From the NCBI GenBank assembly GCA_008828725.1, contig MEHQ01002865.1:1-64000 (forward strand): a DNA stretch of 64,000 nucleotides, read 5' to 3'. Shown one piece after another: positions 43,501-56,509 of the stretch. Source of the stretch: Saccharina japonica. Taxonomy: Eukaryota; Sar; Phaeophyceae; Laminariales; Laminariaceae. The position numbers were made by a program, and so were the translations under genes. A model generated the notes under the pieces. It did no database searches and was not told the origin of the DNA. It saw nothing but the letters and a program-made list of their open reading frames with translations. Position 1 is the first letter of the stretch. The number at the start of each line of letters is the position of its first letter.

Positions 43501-46500
43501 CAGTCGAGTGTGACTTATGCTCACCTTGGTTCTTGGTCGACAAAATAATTTTCTCCGAAGCCGCATCATCATGTCCAGTGTGTCGTCTCTTGAAAATCAA
43601 GTTCAGCTAGTTCACCCCCCCCCCCAACAACTACTCTCCGTTTATGGGCGAGCTTATGGGCGAGCTTTTATCTCTCATGCCCCCCCTTCCCCTCTATAAA
43701 TTATGCCTTGGGTCGCGGTGCTTTTTTTTACAAAACGGAACCCAGTCGGACGGGGGTGTGACTTGTACGCTCATCTTGATTCTGGTCGGAAACAAATTTC
43801 TATAATAATAGCCTCGTCTCTCCAGTGCATTCGTCTCCACCATCTCCTATCCCTTTCCCCCGTCTAAGGGTCGTTCTTATCGAGAAACTTTTTTCCAAAA
43901 TTTCCAAATAAATGTTCCAAAAAAATAGGAAAATCAAGAAATAACAGGATTTATTTGGAAATTTGGAATTTTACAGAGGGCAAAATATTTGGAAGGCTTC
44001 GCATTCCAAAATTTGGAAATTATTTTTGGAAAATGTGGAAGCCCTAAAAATTGCGCGAAAAAATTATTTGGAAATTTTGGAAAAAAGTTGCTCGATAAGA
44101 ACGACCCTAACTCTGATTGGCGTCTGCCTCTCCAATGCATTGCTCTCCCTTCCCGTTCCCCTTTCCCTCTTTTAACTCTGCCTTGGTGTCTGGCTGGTGC
44201 ATGTGGTGTGTCGCCGTGTTGGTGGTGGTATCGGCAGGTGGCCGCGATCGGCGTGTTTGACATGTTCAATATGGAGGAGTTCGAGCCCGAGGAGGCCGAC
44301 CCTGACTTGTTTCGGAGGAGGCGTTCGGGGTCGATAGAGGTACGTATGGTGCGCCATACGGGTATACCTCAAAATATTGTGTTGCATTGGAGGGACATCA
44401 AGTTGGTTGCCCACCGCTGTATAGATCCTTTATTTGGGCGGGGTGAAGAACCTTGGCTTCGCCACAAGGTGGAAGTCGTACCACGCACGTAGTGTGTATA
44501 TGGTAAGGCACTCACCCACGAGGCAGTTACATCGTGTACGAGTACCCCATTGCTGTCTCTGGAAGTGGCCACGCCAAAAACAAATCGAGTAATTCGACGG
44601 TGCCATCCAAATATGCAAGAAAGTCGGGCTCAGTAGCGATTCTTAGTAGGATGCAGCTCACCCTTCTTGCGACTCGCCGAACACCTCGCGGCGCTTATAT
44701 CAAAAGCTTGGTGCAAGCAATGTCTTCTGCCTGGTCGGTGACGTCGTAATTCCTCCATCCATCCCGGCATTATTGTAGGGGTGCGAGGGTCTATTGTCAT
44801 ACGACTACGGCGATGCATGACTATGAGTACACCTCACCCCCGCCCCTCACCGTAACCTGGGTAGTAAGTGTTCTTAACACGACGACGGTACGCGCACCCT
44901 GAAGGGTACAGTAGTACGTACACATCGTGACAACTACTGCTCTCGTCCCAACATCCTACCCTTCCTTACCCCCCACTCACCGAGTCTTCTAGACTTAATA
45001 GCTATCACATGCATGCCCTTGCACGTGTCGACTATTGTTGCTTGCCCCAAACCCCGCAACATCCATATTCCTTTACGTACTCTCCCCCTCCCCCTTACAC
45101 CGGCAACCTTTCCCCCTTCAAACATACGTTTGACGCGTGTACATATGGCAGCGGGACAACATGGACGTTTCTGACAGCCAAACGACAGCGTGGGCGCCGC
45201 GCTCGCCCGACGAGCTGACGATGGAACTCCAATTGGCGTGCGTACACCCCAGGGTTTGCCTGATGGCGGCGTCGGCTGGTGTGGGCGTCCCTGACCCAGA
45301 GGACGCGATGTCCCCCTTCGCGCACAAGAAGGCCAGGTTAGGGCTTAGGGCTGCGCCGGCAGAGAAACAAAGCACTGCATATTATGCTCTGATCGGGAGT
45401 AATTGCCTCGTAGGGGTGGTGGCTTATTTTCTGAGCTCCCTTCCATTTTTGCGCTCCCGAAAACACCGAGGTTTTCATTGAAGGGTCTATGATCATACGA
45501 CTACGGTCATGCATGAAATTGAACTACACCCCCCCCCGCCCCTTTTTCTCGGCGCATGGGGTGTCGGTGAATGCCGGCAGCCACGAGGAGCCCTTGTAAC
45601 AATATGTCGTGATGACGCATTGTACGATAGGAAGAGCATATGGCATTTTTTTTTCCTGTTGAGGCAAAAACTTATAATCAAGGGGTCGTTATTTGTCGCA
45701 TGCACCCGAGAAGTCATGGGCCACCGCGGTGGCAATGGGGCGTGTTTCATTGGGCCTGCACTCTCCTGGCCTGGATTGGGTCAGACCAGTTGTCCGAGAC
45801 GACCATGCTGAGCGGTAGTGGGGGTGATTCATAGCACAAAAAAAGCGTTCATGAAAGCTCCAGTCTTTCAAAAGGAAACGACATTTGTTGTACGAATGTT
45901 TTTTTTTCTAGTGGAAAGTATATGTATTTATTAATTTACTGATTGCATCACTGCTGGCTCTCTCAGAACTTTACGAGTATATATATACGTGTATGTACGT
46001 ACAGTAGTTGCCGCAAAAAAATGTTGGTATAATGTGAATCTGGGTTGGTACCCTGTGTGTGTAGCAAGCCAGCAAAGACGCAGAGCTTACTCTGACGCCT
46101 CCGCTCCGTTAAATACACGCGCGAAAAAAAAACAACAACAACAACAACAACAGGTGGGATAAGTTTTCGTCCTGGTACTATCTCGCCGAAGATAAGTTTA
46201 TCGCCCCTCAGCGAAAGGCGCTGCTCGAAGGCGAAGCGGTCGCGGCGATGGGAGACAAGACGGTCAGAATCGGCATGCAGCGCGAGGGGATGCTCGAGTC
46301 GGACGGAGGGGGCTGCTGCGACCAGTCGGACTTCTTGGTGAGAAAGCAAAACAAAAACGGACACACTCTTCAAAATAGCTTACTGATAGCTGTCGCTATA
46401 CACACTCAGCTTGCAAAAACGAGTTTCGACGAAATCCTCGATCTCGCAGCTGTTTTTTTTTTTTTTTATTTAATAAATATATCGTATACCTGGTAGTGCC

Positions 46501-49500
46501 ATAGTCTAAGAGGAGCTCGCAGCAAGCAGGATATTTGTAACTGTCGTAAGCTTGTGTGCGTTGGTGGATGCCGGTCGGTCGGTATGCCGGTCGGTATGTC
46601 GGTATGTCGGTCGGTCGGTCGGTCGGTCGGTCGGTCGGTCGGTCGGCCGGTCGATCGGCCGGTCGGTTGGCCGGTCGGTCGGTTGGTCGGTCGGTTGGCC
46701 GGTCGGTCGGTCGATCGCGAGGAATTCGCGCAAAATATATTTTTTTAACTGTCGTAAAGTTGTGTGCGGGACCGTGACGACGGCTAGTCGCTTCAGGCAG
46801 CTCGAAGGAGGTCCTTATTTTGTTGGTGCCCGTCAAAGTTACAAACTTTAGTTTGTTTTTAGCTGTTTCTGAGCACGTTTCGCCTCGTTACGTAGACCAC
46901 TCCTCGTATGTGTATACTGTACGTAGTCGAGCAGTTTTTAAAAAAATAGTTCTACGAAGCCGTTTTTTTTCGTGACGTCTCAAACGACTGAAGACGTAGT
47001 ATGAACGTGCGGGGTCACGGCATGCAATCGTTGGTGAAGCCATTAACCGCCGCCCATTTGCGCGCTCCTCCCTTGCTACTCGCATGAAGAATACCTGGTA
47101 ACTATATAACTATTTATACAACTACTAATAGTAATTATGAACGGCAATTCTTAACATCAACCAGAAATGCTAACGAAAAGGATGTGCCCGAAGGTACAAA
47201 AGTGTTGCTCTCGACTATCGACCTTCGCCAAACACACAAGCAAGCGCGGATGGGGTCCACGACCCGTCTAATAGAATCTTTCCTTCCCTCTCTTGCCCTT
47301 CGCCTTGTACTTGCGACACTCGCATCCTAACAAAATACCTTGAGGGGGCTAAAGTAACCCCACCCGGCCGCCCGGCCGCCCCCCCCCACGGCAAACATTG
47401 ACATAAATATTTTCCAACACGCTAGCGACAAGAAAAAAAAAACGCGCCGATTAAGTAATAGCGCCCCTCTCCCTCCTCCCTATTTGCTTTCGCCTTTCTT
47501 TCCGGCCGGTTGTGGCTCTCTCTCTCTCCCCTTTGCTGTCAGGGCTGGTACTGCGAAGGGGAGGCCGTTCCCCGTCAGGAATTTCGCCGCCGCCGGGTGG
47601 AAGAGCTGCTTCAGTCCCGCCGACTCGTCGTCATGAGACTCCTGGCCTACCTGCCGACGCCTTTTTTGTTCCAAGAACTCCCGGGGTCGATTCCGCCCCC
47701 GCTTCCTCCTACGGTGAGAGGTTTGATGTGCTGCGGGGAAAAAAAAAAACTGATCAGTGTATATAATGTCGGTTTCGTTTCGTTTCGTTTTGTTTGGTTT
47801 GGTTTGGTTTGGTTTCGCTTCGTTTCGTTTTGTTTCGTTTCGTTTCGTTTCGTTTCGTTTCGAGGCTTCATACATCGGACAAACCACCGGCCGATCCCCA
47901 TGTCACGACCTAGATATTTCAGGGCAGAAATATATTCCTGGTCTGTATGATCTGTACGTAGCTCATGTAACCGGGTGGTGGATTCCATATAATCTGCATG
48001 GTCTAGATTAGGCCATGTCTCTTGGGTTGGATCCGTAGTGTACAGGTTCCCGCGCAACATCTCGTAACGGCAGGCTACGTAGGCACCCTAATGGTCTAGA
48101 TCGTAATTTGACCCTGAACGGAGTGAGTGGTCCACCGTTTACCCTGGTGTATGCGTAGCTGAGTAGGCAATACCCTTCATACCTGGCGTCGTCGGCTCGG
48201 CTCGACGTGTTCCTGTGGGTGCTGGCTGTCCTATACACGCTGCTGCAGTTTTTGTTTCCCCGCCCCGGGGCCGAAAACTATTCAGAGCGCTTCCATTTTC
48301 GAGGTGTTTTGATTTTCCCCACCCCATACATATACAGATGTCCCGCGGCAACGCTAGAAATACGGCCATGCCGCGATGCCATGGTCCCAATCGCTCGTTT
48401 CTGCAGGGTGTCGATATGTACCTGGTATTTTTTTAAGGGGGCGGTAGAGGTATGATAGCGTGTGTGTGTACACTTTCGGCGCGAGTCGAAGAGGGAAGAA
48501 ACATGCTGAACTTTTTTCCCGCGACAGAAACGAACGCATGCAAGCCTAATCGGGGGAGTGGGGGGAGAGAGAGAGAGAGAGGAGTGCCCGGCTGTGTATA
48601 TGTGACCCTCTTATATAATGTGATTTGAGTATGCGAAAAGGATGGAGGTGGAGCAGTAGGGAAAATATGACACCCCCACTGTGATGGCCGGAAATGTTAG
48701 GAACGTTGGGTTATAAAATATGAATACCGAACGGTCCTTACATTTACTATGTCCAAAGAGGCAGATGGAGGGTTTGAAAGAAAAAGGTAGTACGACGTAG
48801 GCAGATGGAGGGTTGGGGGAAAAAAAAAAAGCGAAGCCAGAAGCCTCTATTCCTACCCTTACCTTTGCAAGTGCCCCTATTATTTTCGCCCCCTACACCG
48901 TGTGCTCTTGAAAAAAAGGTGGTCCGCTTCTGCCTGTTCCCGTCTCGTTCTCCGGAGGCGTTTTCTTTGGCCGACATTTCAGGATGGTACGTACGTACGT
49001 GATCAAAACTCGAAAAGGCGTTTTTGCTTGCGCACGCCGCTCAAAAGCTTAAGCTTGCTGCCACGCCTATATATATATAGTACATGAAGATGGTGGGGGC
49101 GCTGGTCCCGGCTTTCGTTCGTGCCAGGAATGTTCCCTATTTTTGCGTACTTGAGTTTGCGCGAAAGTCCCAGGTTATTTTTTGTACGTACACAAATGGG
49201 TACTTAGGTATCCGCGCTCAAGAATAGCTTCCTTCAGATCAATACGTCCACAATAACGTTGCATTGTTCAGACGATTCCACAAAACTCGATTCCACACAG
49301 GCACAGTAGCGGGTAGTGCAGTTAACCTTGTGTGCATGGCATTCTAGTCCGAGCCTTGTGTCGTTCGAGCGTAACAGCCACCCTTTACCGACCTTCGCAT
49401 ATAATTCGTACGGGGGGTCAAGGTCCCCTGGCTAAGGGCCATTCTTATCGATAAGCTTTTTTTCCCATATTTTCCAATATTTTTCTCCAAAACAAAAAAG

Positions 49501-52500
49501 GAAATATTGGAAATATTGGAAACATTGGAAATATTTGAAATTCTTCAGAGGGCAAAATGCTATGTTTGAAAGGCTTCACGTTCTAATAAATGGAAGAAAA
49601 AAAATGGAAAAAATGGAAATATAAAAAAATTGCGCGAATTTGTTTTTGGAATTTTTGGAATTTTTGGAATTTTTGGAAATTTATGGCTCCGATAAGAACG
49701 GTCCTAATTGTCCACACCAAGAGCAGGCAAAGAGTAAAACAAAATAGGAAGTTGGCAATCTTAAGCCTGACCTGGTCGTACATTTGTGGGAAGGAAGGGA
49801 AGGAAGGCTTTCGTTTTTCGTGGCTGCACCCTGTGTGACTTTCTAAAGCCCAAACCTCCGTCGACCCCAAGCCAGCATGCACACCCCCAACACTTACTCA
49901 CGCTCACTCACTCCCACGCACAGCACGTAGTCAAGTCCATTAACCCCTCCCCTCTTCTGATATATAGCGGCCACGCACGCCAAAATCGCTTGTTTTGGCG
50001 TACGTATATATCTATATATGAAAACAGGTTTAGCCAAGCGTGTCTCGAAGACGACGACAAAGCGCTGCGTGCCGCAGAGCTGGTTGGGCAGCGGACCGCT
50101 CTCTTGGAGGCAGCTCGGGCAGAGGAGGGCGACATTCAGGTTAAAAACTTTCCCTTTTAGAAAATGTGTATATACGTACGTACATAATGCGTTGTGTTGT
50201 GTTTTTAAGTGACTTATGCTGATTTAATTAACACGGCCGCCGCCTACAACGTAGGGGCTCCGTTTCTAAATCAACAGGAGACACTGGTAAACAAGTAAAT
50301 ATGATGTTTATGTATACAGGAAAACAGGGGTGACATTATAAATGTATACTTCGTATATAATCAGTTATATTTACTAGTACTTTGTATACATTTAAGGGAC
50401 GGTAAAACATATGCGCACACATATACACTATACACTTAGTATGCTACATATTACAGGAGATGGTGTATGCGCACACCACGCTTACACTACTGCTATACCG
50501 TTACAAAGCTTTTATCGGCATCACATCGTAAGCACCAGACAGGCGCCCATTCTCTCGTCCACCGACGCTGCACCACGCATACCCTTTTCCGCCACAGGCT
50601 CTCGAGCGGCGGGTTGCCCAGTGGGAGGACATGCGGTCGAAGCTGATGCGAGCAGCTGAGTGGGAGCTCAAGGGAGACCCCTTCAGCGTCGGGAAAGGTG
50701 ACAAAATATTTCCTGACTCTCACACAATAATGGTTCAGGGTGTTGCGCTTCTCAAGCACAATGAACACCCGATCGCGCGGCTATAGGTGACCATCCATTC
50801 ATTGTCTGGGCCCTGATGCTCATAATGCGGGTACATATCATATGACGCGAGCCGATGTTCGACTACGAGCACCAGATATACACACTACTGGAGTACAAAC
50901 CTATGCGATTGGGTCTTGTAGTAGGCATATATATATATAAAACAATAGTGTGGATGGGGGTGGATGAAATTAATTAGTGTGGATTAATTAATTTCGCAAA
51001 AGGGGGAGAACAGTATACTCATATAGCAAGGGAAATGCATTCTGATTGGTGCGCGAGGAGAGTTTTTTTATGCATCGCCGTAGCGTTTCTCGCAACCGGC
51101 AAAGTGAAACAGTTATGGCGCAAGGGCTCGTCTTCTTATCAGGCGGAGGTCCCAGTTGTTTTTTTCAAGGATGTCTGAGTACGAGTAGGGCGGTCTCCAG
51201 ACATAAGGCGGTCAAAAGTCAAAATCGCTTGGCGCGACCGGGGAATGACACTCATAAGCTGCAACTAGAAAAGGCGGCTTCTCCCAATAAGGCGGTCATA
51301 TTGCTCTGGCACACATACCACCGCCTTATTGCTGGGGAGACCCCTTTTTTGCTGTATTTGTACAGTGGTGCCACCGCCGAGGCTCTCGTAGCATATCGTA
51401 GCAAGAAAGAAAGAAAAGGAGGCCAGGTTTCAGTGTCAATAATGTTTCACACATGGGGACGAAGATAACCGATTCCTATTAAGGCTGCATGATCTACTCA
51501 CTGGAAGATCTTCCCGTACGTAGGGGCAGATATATTCCTGATCCGTATGGTCTGTATGATCTGTATGATTTGTATGATCTAGCTCATCATGTTGCCCGTG
51601 CAATCTGCATAGTATATGCCATGTTTTTTCCCAGTGGGCTGGACCTGTGCTGTACGTACAGACTCCGTGCTTAACACCTCATGATGTCAGTCCACTGAAT
51701 CTCATACAATCGAACCAACCCTAAAACCGCCTCTTTTGTTCCAACGGTTGTTTTCCGCTGATTGGTCAACGATTTTACAATATACCAGGTAAGTATTTAG
51801 CGCTGCCGCCAATCATTCAATGTAAGTAGTGGATTTGGAGGAGGCCTCCTGCCCCGGGCGGTGATCCCATCGGAACTTCGTTGTATGTCTTACTGTAGGT
51901 TAGCATCAGCCAGCGGCCGGGTATTGTCTTGTCTCACCCAAACTTATTTAAATTATCCGTACGTTAGGCGTACTTTTTCGCGCATTGCGGAAAAGTCTGA
52001 CTCAAATGCCTGCCCCCTCCCCCCCCCGCCCTTTTTACGCCACATCATGCGTGCCGACTATTAGGTGGATGGCAGTTCAGCGCCAATCTGCGGCACTGCG
52101 AAGAGCTGCAGTCCCTGGGCTTTGAGACGGGATCGGGCCTGGAGAACAAGGACGAGGTTTTGGACGCGCTCGAAGTGAGTTGATAAAACTTGCGCTACAA
52201 GAGTGGGTGTATATATACATACCATACCAGGTACAGGTACATAGATAGCTTGGAAGTTTCCAGAGTTTCCTCAGATCGGGGCAAACCGAGCTCTCTCTCT
52301 CTCTCTCTCTCTTTCAGTCTCCCATCGTGGGAAAAAGGAACAAAGCTGCTCCTTCTTCTTTCTCTAAAAGCAAACAGCACACACACGTGAGTACCAACGA
52401 GTACCTGTCCAATAGGCTGACCTGGCAAAGAACACTCTGTGTGTCCTATCACAACACCAACATAAAGAGTCTCAAGGTGTCGAGCGAAAAGTGGTGTACC

Positions 52501-55500
52501 ATTATTGGACAGATTGTTTGTTGTATGTATCATACCTTGGGTACATACATACGTAAAACGCGTTTGTTCCGCGCACAGGTTTCGTTGATGTTGATCAAAA
52601 CTACTGTATAGCTTGTCTTTGTTGTCATACCATACACATTTATATATATATGCATGTTGCTGGATTCCAAAATGACTAAGGGCTTCAAGTCGGTCGTCTT
52701 CGCATGTCGGGCCTCTCGGCGAAGATACTGAACTATCAGCTGTCGCTACATAAAAACTCGCGCGTCACAACGTTTGTAGCTGTCGGTAACTTGTGTACAC
52801 TGGTGGGTCCGGTCGGTCGGTCGGTCGGTCGGTCGTTCGGTCGTTTGTACGCTGGTGGGTCCGGTCGGTCGTTCGGTCGTTCGGTCGTTCGGTCGGTCGG
52901 TCGGTCGGTCGGTCGGTCGGTCGGTCGGTCGGTCGGTCGGTCGGTCGGTCGGTCGGTCGGTCGGTCGTCCGGTTCGGGTCGGGTTGGGCCAGGTCGGGGT
53001 TGGCCGGATCGGGTGGGACCGGTTCGGGGTTAGTGTCGGGAGGCTGTAGGTCCATCGGGTCGGTTTTGATCCGGATGGTGGGTCTCGACGGTTCGGGGCT
53101 TACGTCGGAGTCGGGTTGGGTCTGGTAGGTCGTCGTCGGGTCGGGTTGGGCGTGGTCGGGTCGGGTCGGGTCGGGTCGGGTCGAGGTCGGGTCGGAGTCG
53201 GGTCGGGTCCGGTCGGGTCGGGTCGGGTCGGGTCGGGTCGGGTCGGGTCGGGTCGGGTCGGGTCGGGTCGGGTCGGGTCGGGTCGGTCGCTAACAACTCG
53301 CGAACCACGTCGTTTGTAACTGTCGACAACTTGTATGCGTGCGGACGGCGTACTACATCGTACGTTTCTGGCAGCCACGCACTCGAAAGGGGTCCCTATC
53401 TTTTTTGGCGCCCGTAAGAGTACACGAAGTATTCGTTTCGTTACCTACTACAGTACCTACGTACGGCTGTAGCTCTATCTGCTGCTGATGCTTAGCTTCA
53501 CCATGTACTGGGAGCAATCAGCGCCAACAGACGACCTTTCTTTGTTTGCTTTCCTGACTTTGCATGCACCTTGTACATAGGTAGCTCGCAGAGAGGCCCA
53601 GGAGGAGAGAGAGCGCGTGGCGGAGGTTAGGCGACAACGAGAAATCGCCAAGCAAAAGAGGTGGGTTGCATCTGGAACCGTTATTACCGCTCACACCTTG
53701 GACAGAGAGACCTTCATATTCCCACTTTGAGTATCTCGGTCGTTCAGGGCAGATATCTGTATGATCTGTATGATCTGTATGACCTGTATGATGTGTATGA
53801 TCTGTATGATTTGTATGATCTAGATCACGTTTCCGGGTGGGAGTCATACAACCTGCGTGATCTAGGACATTTTTCCTGGGTTGGATCTGTACTACACAGA
53901 TCCTGTGTACAGCATGTACTACACAGATCCTGTGTACAGCATCTAATTACGGCAGATTATAATCTAGACGATCTATAGATGATCTACCTGGTCTATCTGT
54001 AGGTGATACGCCAGAGGTGTGGAACCGTAAATCAACACCGGAAGGAATCGACGTGCCCATTGAAATACCCCCCCCTCTGTAAAAGTTTTGGTAAGGCACC
54101 CACGAGGCAGTTACATAGTGCTCCCATTGCTGTCTCTGGAAGTGGCCACACCGGAAATTAAATTGATTCATTTGAAGCTGCCATCCATATGCAAGTCCGC
54201 CTCACAAGCGGTTCGTAATAGGATGCAGCTCACCCTCCATGCGACTCGCCCAATACCTCACGGCGCTTCGTGCTTGGTGCTAGCAATATCTGCCTGGTCG
54301 ATGAAAACCCGACATGCTCCGCCCCGGCATTGTAGGGGTGCGAGGGTCTACGGTCTACGGTCATACGACTACGGCCATGCGTGAATGTGAAGTACACCCC
54401 CTGTAAACCCAACGTGCTCCGTCCCGGCCTGGTAGGGGTGCGAGGGTCTATGATCGTACGACTACAGCCATGCACGACATGCGTACACCCTCCCTCTCCC
54501 CATCCCCAGCAACAGGCGCGTCTGTTTTTTTTCTCTGCAGCTTGTGCGACATTATCCAGTTTCCCGTCCCTTGGCTGTCAGCATACTGAAGGCTAGCACA
54601 TGCACATACGAGTATATATATCGCTAGGAGGCGTGGTACGAAGCACTTCTTGGCCAAAATAGTTGTGACTGACTATTAGTGCCTATTAGTGACTATTAGT
54701 GACTATTAGTGACTATTAGTGACTATTAGTGACTACTAGTGACTATTACTGACTGTTACTGACTGTTACCGACTATTTCTCACTACTACTGACTATTACT
54801 GACGATTACTGACTATTCATGACTATTACTGACGATTACTTACTGTTACCGACTATTACTGACTATTACTGACTATTACTGACTGTTACCGACTATCACC
54901 GAATGTTACCGACTATCACCGACTATTACCGACTACAACCGACTAATACCGACTATAACTGACTGTTACAGACTAATGATGACTAATACTGCCTATTACT
55001 GCTATTACTGCCTATTAGTATACTCCTACGTACCCAAGAAGGCATGCCGTATCGCTGGAATATCATTTACCGGCATGTGTTGAAAAAAAAAACACCCCTG
55101 CGTGTGTACGAACAACATACCCGTGGCTCGGTCGTGCAGACGCGGAGGAGGGTCGGGTATATCACTACAAAACGAAGAAGAAGAAAAAAAAACTCGAGCC
55201 AGTGATCCCTTTCTTTCGCTGGGTCAAAAACAAAAATCGAAGAAAACAATCGAATGGGTTGTACTGTAGTTTAGTATACTGCTGAAGCAAAATAAAAAAC
55301 AAAGAAAGCAAGAACGCAAGCAAGGTGGGATTTGAACCGCGGCTTTTGTCTTACAGGGAATCGAGAACTCCTATCATCCTATCATGCTTCGTACATATCA
55401 TACATACCAGCAGACCCGAAATAAAATAACTATTATTTGCCGCCTCCGCGAGGCCAAGTTTTTGCAATGACTTTTTGAAAAACATTTACCACATCTCCAT

Positions 55501-56459
55501 ACAACAGACAGGCCCTACGTAAGCAAACCCCATCGAAGAAGCGGTCGAATTTCTATATAATAATATGTAGTAAGGATAAGGGGGTATATAGGGGTGGGTG
55601 ACAATAATATGTAGTATTGATAAGGGGGTATATAGGGGTGGGTGACAATAATATGTAGTAATGATAAGGGGGTATATAGGGATGCGTGCCACGTACGGTA
55701 GACGTGTCCGTCTCCGCTCAAAAATGAATTCCCGACGAAGCGATGCGTGACCTTAGTTAGGGCCCATATTAACGAGCACAAAATAAATTCAATTTGGAAA
55801 AAAATAAAATTCAGATACGCTTTTCATCGGTCAACACACGCACCAGCACCAAATATTAGGATCTTGGGGTATAATCTTGGGGTGGTGGTGCGGGTTCTGA
55901 CCAATGAAAAGCGGATTTGATTTTTTTTTTTCCAAATTGAACTTTTTTTACTTCGTTAAAACGGGCCCTTAGGGACATAACGAAAAATAATTTATTTTTT
56001 AACTCAACGATGGTGGATACCCGGTATAGTTCCTTGGTTGAGAATCTCCGTTAGACAGAAAAACAAATGACCGAAACAAAAAGTGTCACTGGGACCACGT
56101 AATATCATAGGGCTTGAATTCACGTACGGTACCAGGCACTTGTTTTTCAAGGAGACGGTATGGGCTGCACGGACCCTTTTTATCGCCTCAACCCTTTTTT
56201 GTTTGGCTTGTTGTTTCCCTCATCATAGCAGCGAGAAAACGATCGCTATCTTGGGAGATAGATGGTGGCCACAGGCCGGCGAAACAGGAAGGGGATAGGA
56301 TTAGCAAAAGGTTTCTTTGTGATATACTGGAAACGACGTAATGAGCGCCCAAATGTTGGAAGGTGTCTCTATTAGGAGTAGGAACGGTGCTCCGTCTCGA
56401 AAGGGATGGCATGCGTGGTCAATGGCCAACACGATTAAGGCAAGCAACAAATGAGTACG

Positions 56460-56509
<50 letters not shown>

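Larger units (their letters stand above)
47714..50027 (+). other. Intron region of giant gene, one exon not located
   Basis: The exons on either side are phase-incompatible, so an exon of 3n+2 bases is expected here. A GTTTC microsatellite (47,764-47,862), an R3 copy (47,879-48,110) and a MITE (49,435-49,705) occupy much of it. An open stretch at about 48,190-48,300 reads SARLDVFLWVLAVLYTLLQF, but it has no matching splice sites that I could defend. Confidence 0.4.

Noticed and set aside
46552-46851. Frames with RSVGRSVGRS or DRPTDRPTDR repeats here and at 52,700-53,330
   Set aside because: They are GGTC and GGGTC arrays open in several frames on both strands.
54669-55018. Regular short repeats that might suggest a CRISPR-like array
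   Set aside because: Units are 10 bp with no spacers in a eukaryotic intron: a minisatellite.
55322-55350. GGATTTGAACC, a B-box-like word on the minus strand, suggesting a tRNA
   Set aside because: No A-box at the right distance and the T stem does not pair; at best a relic.
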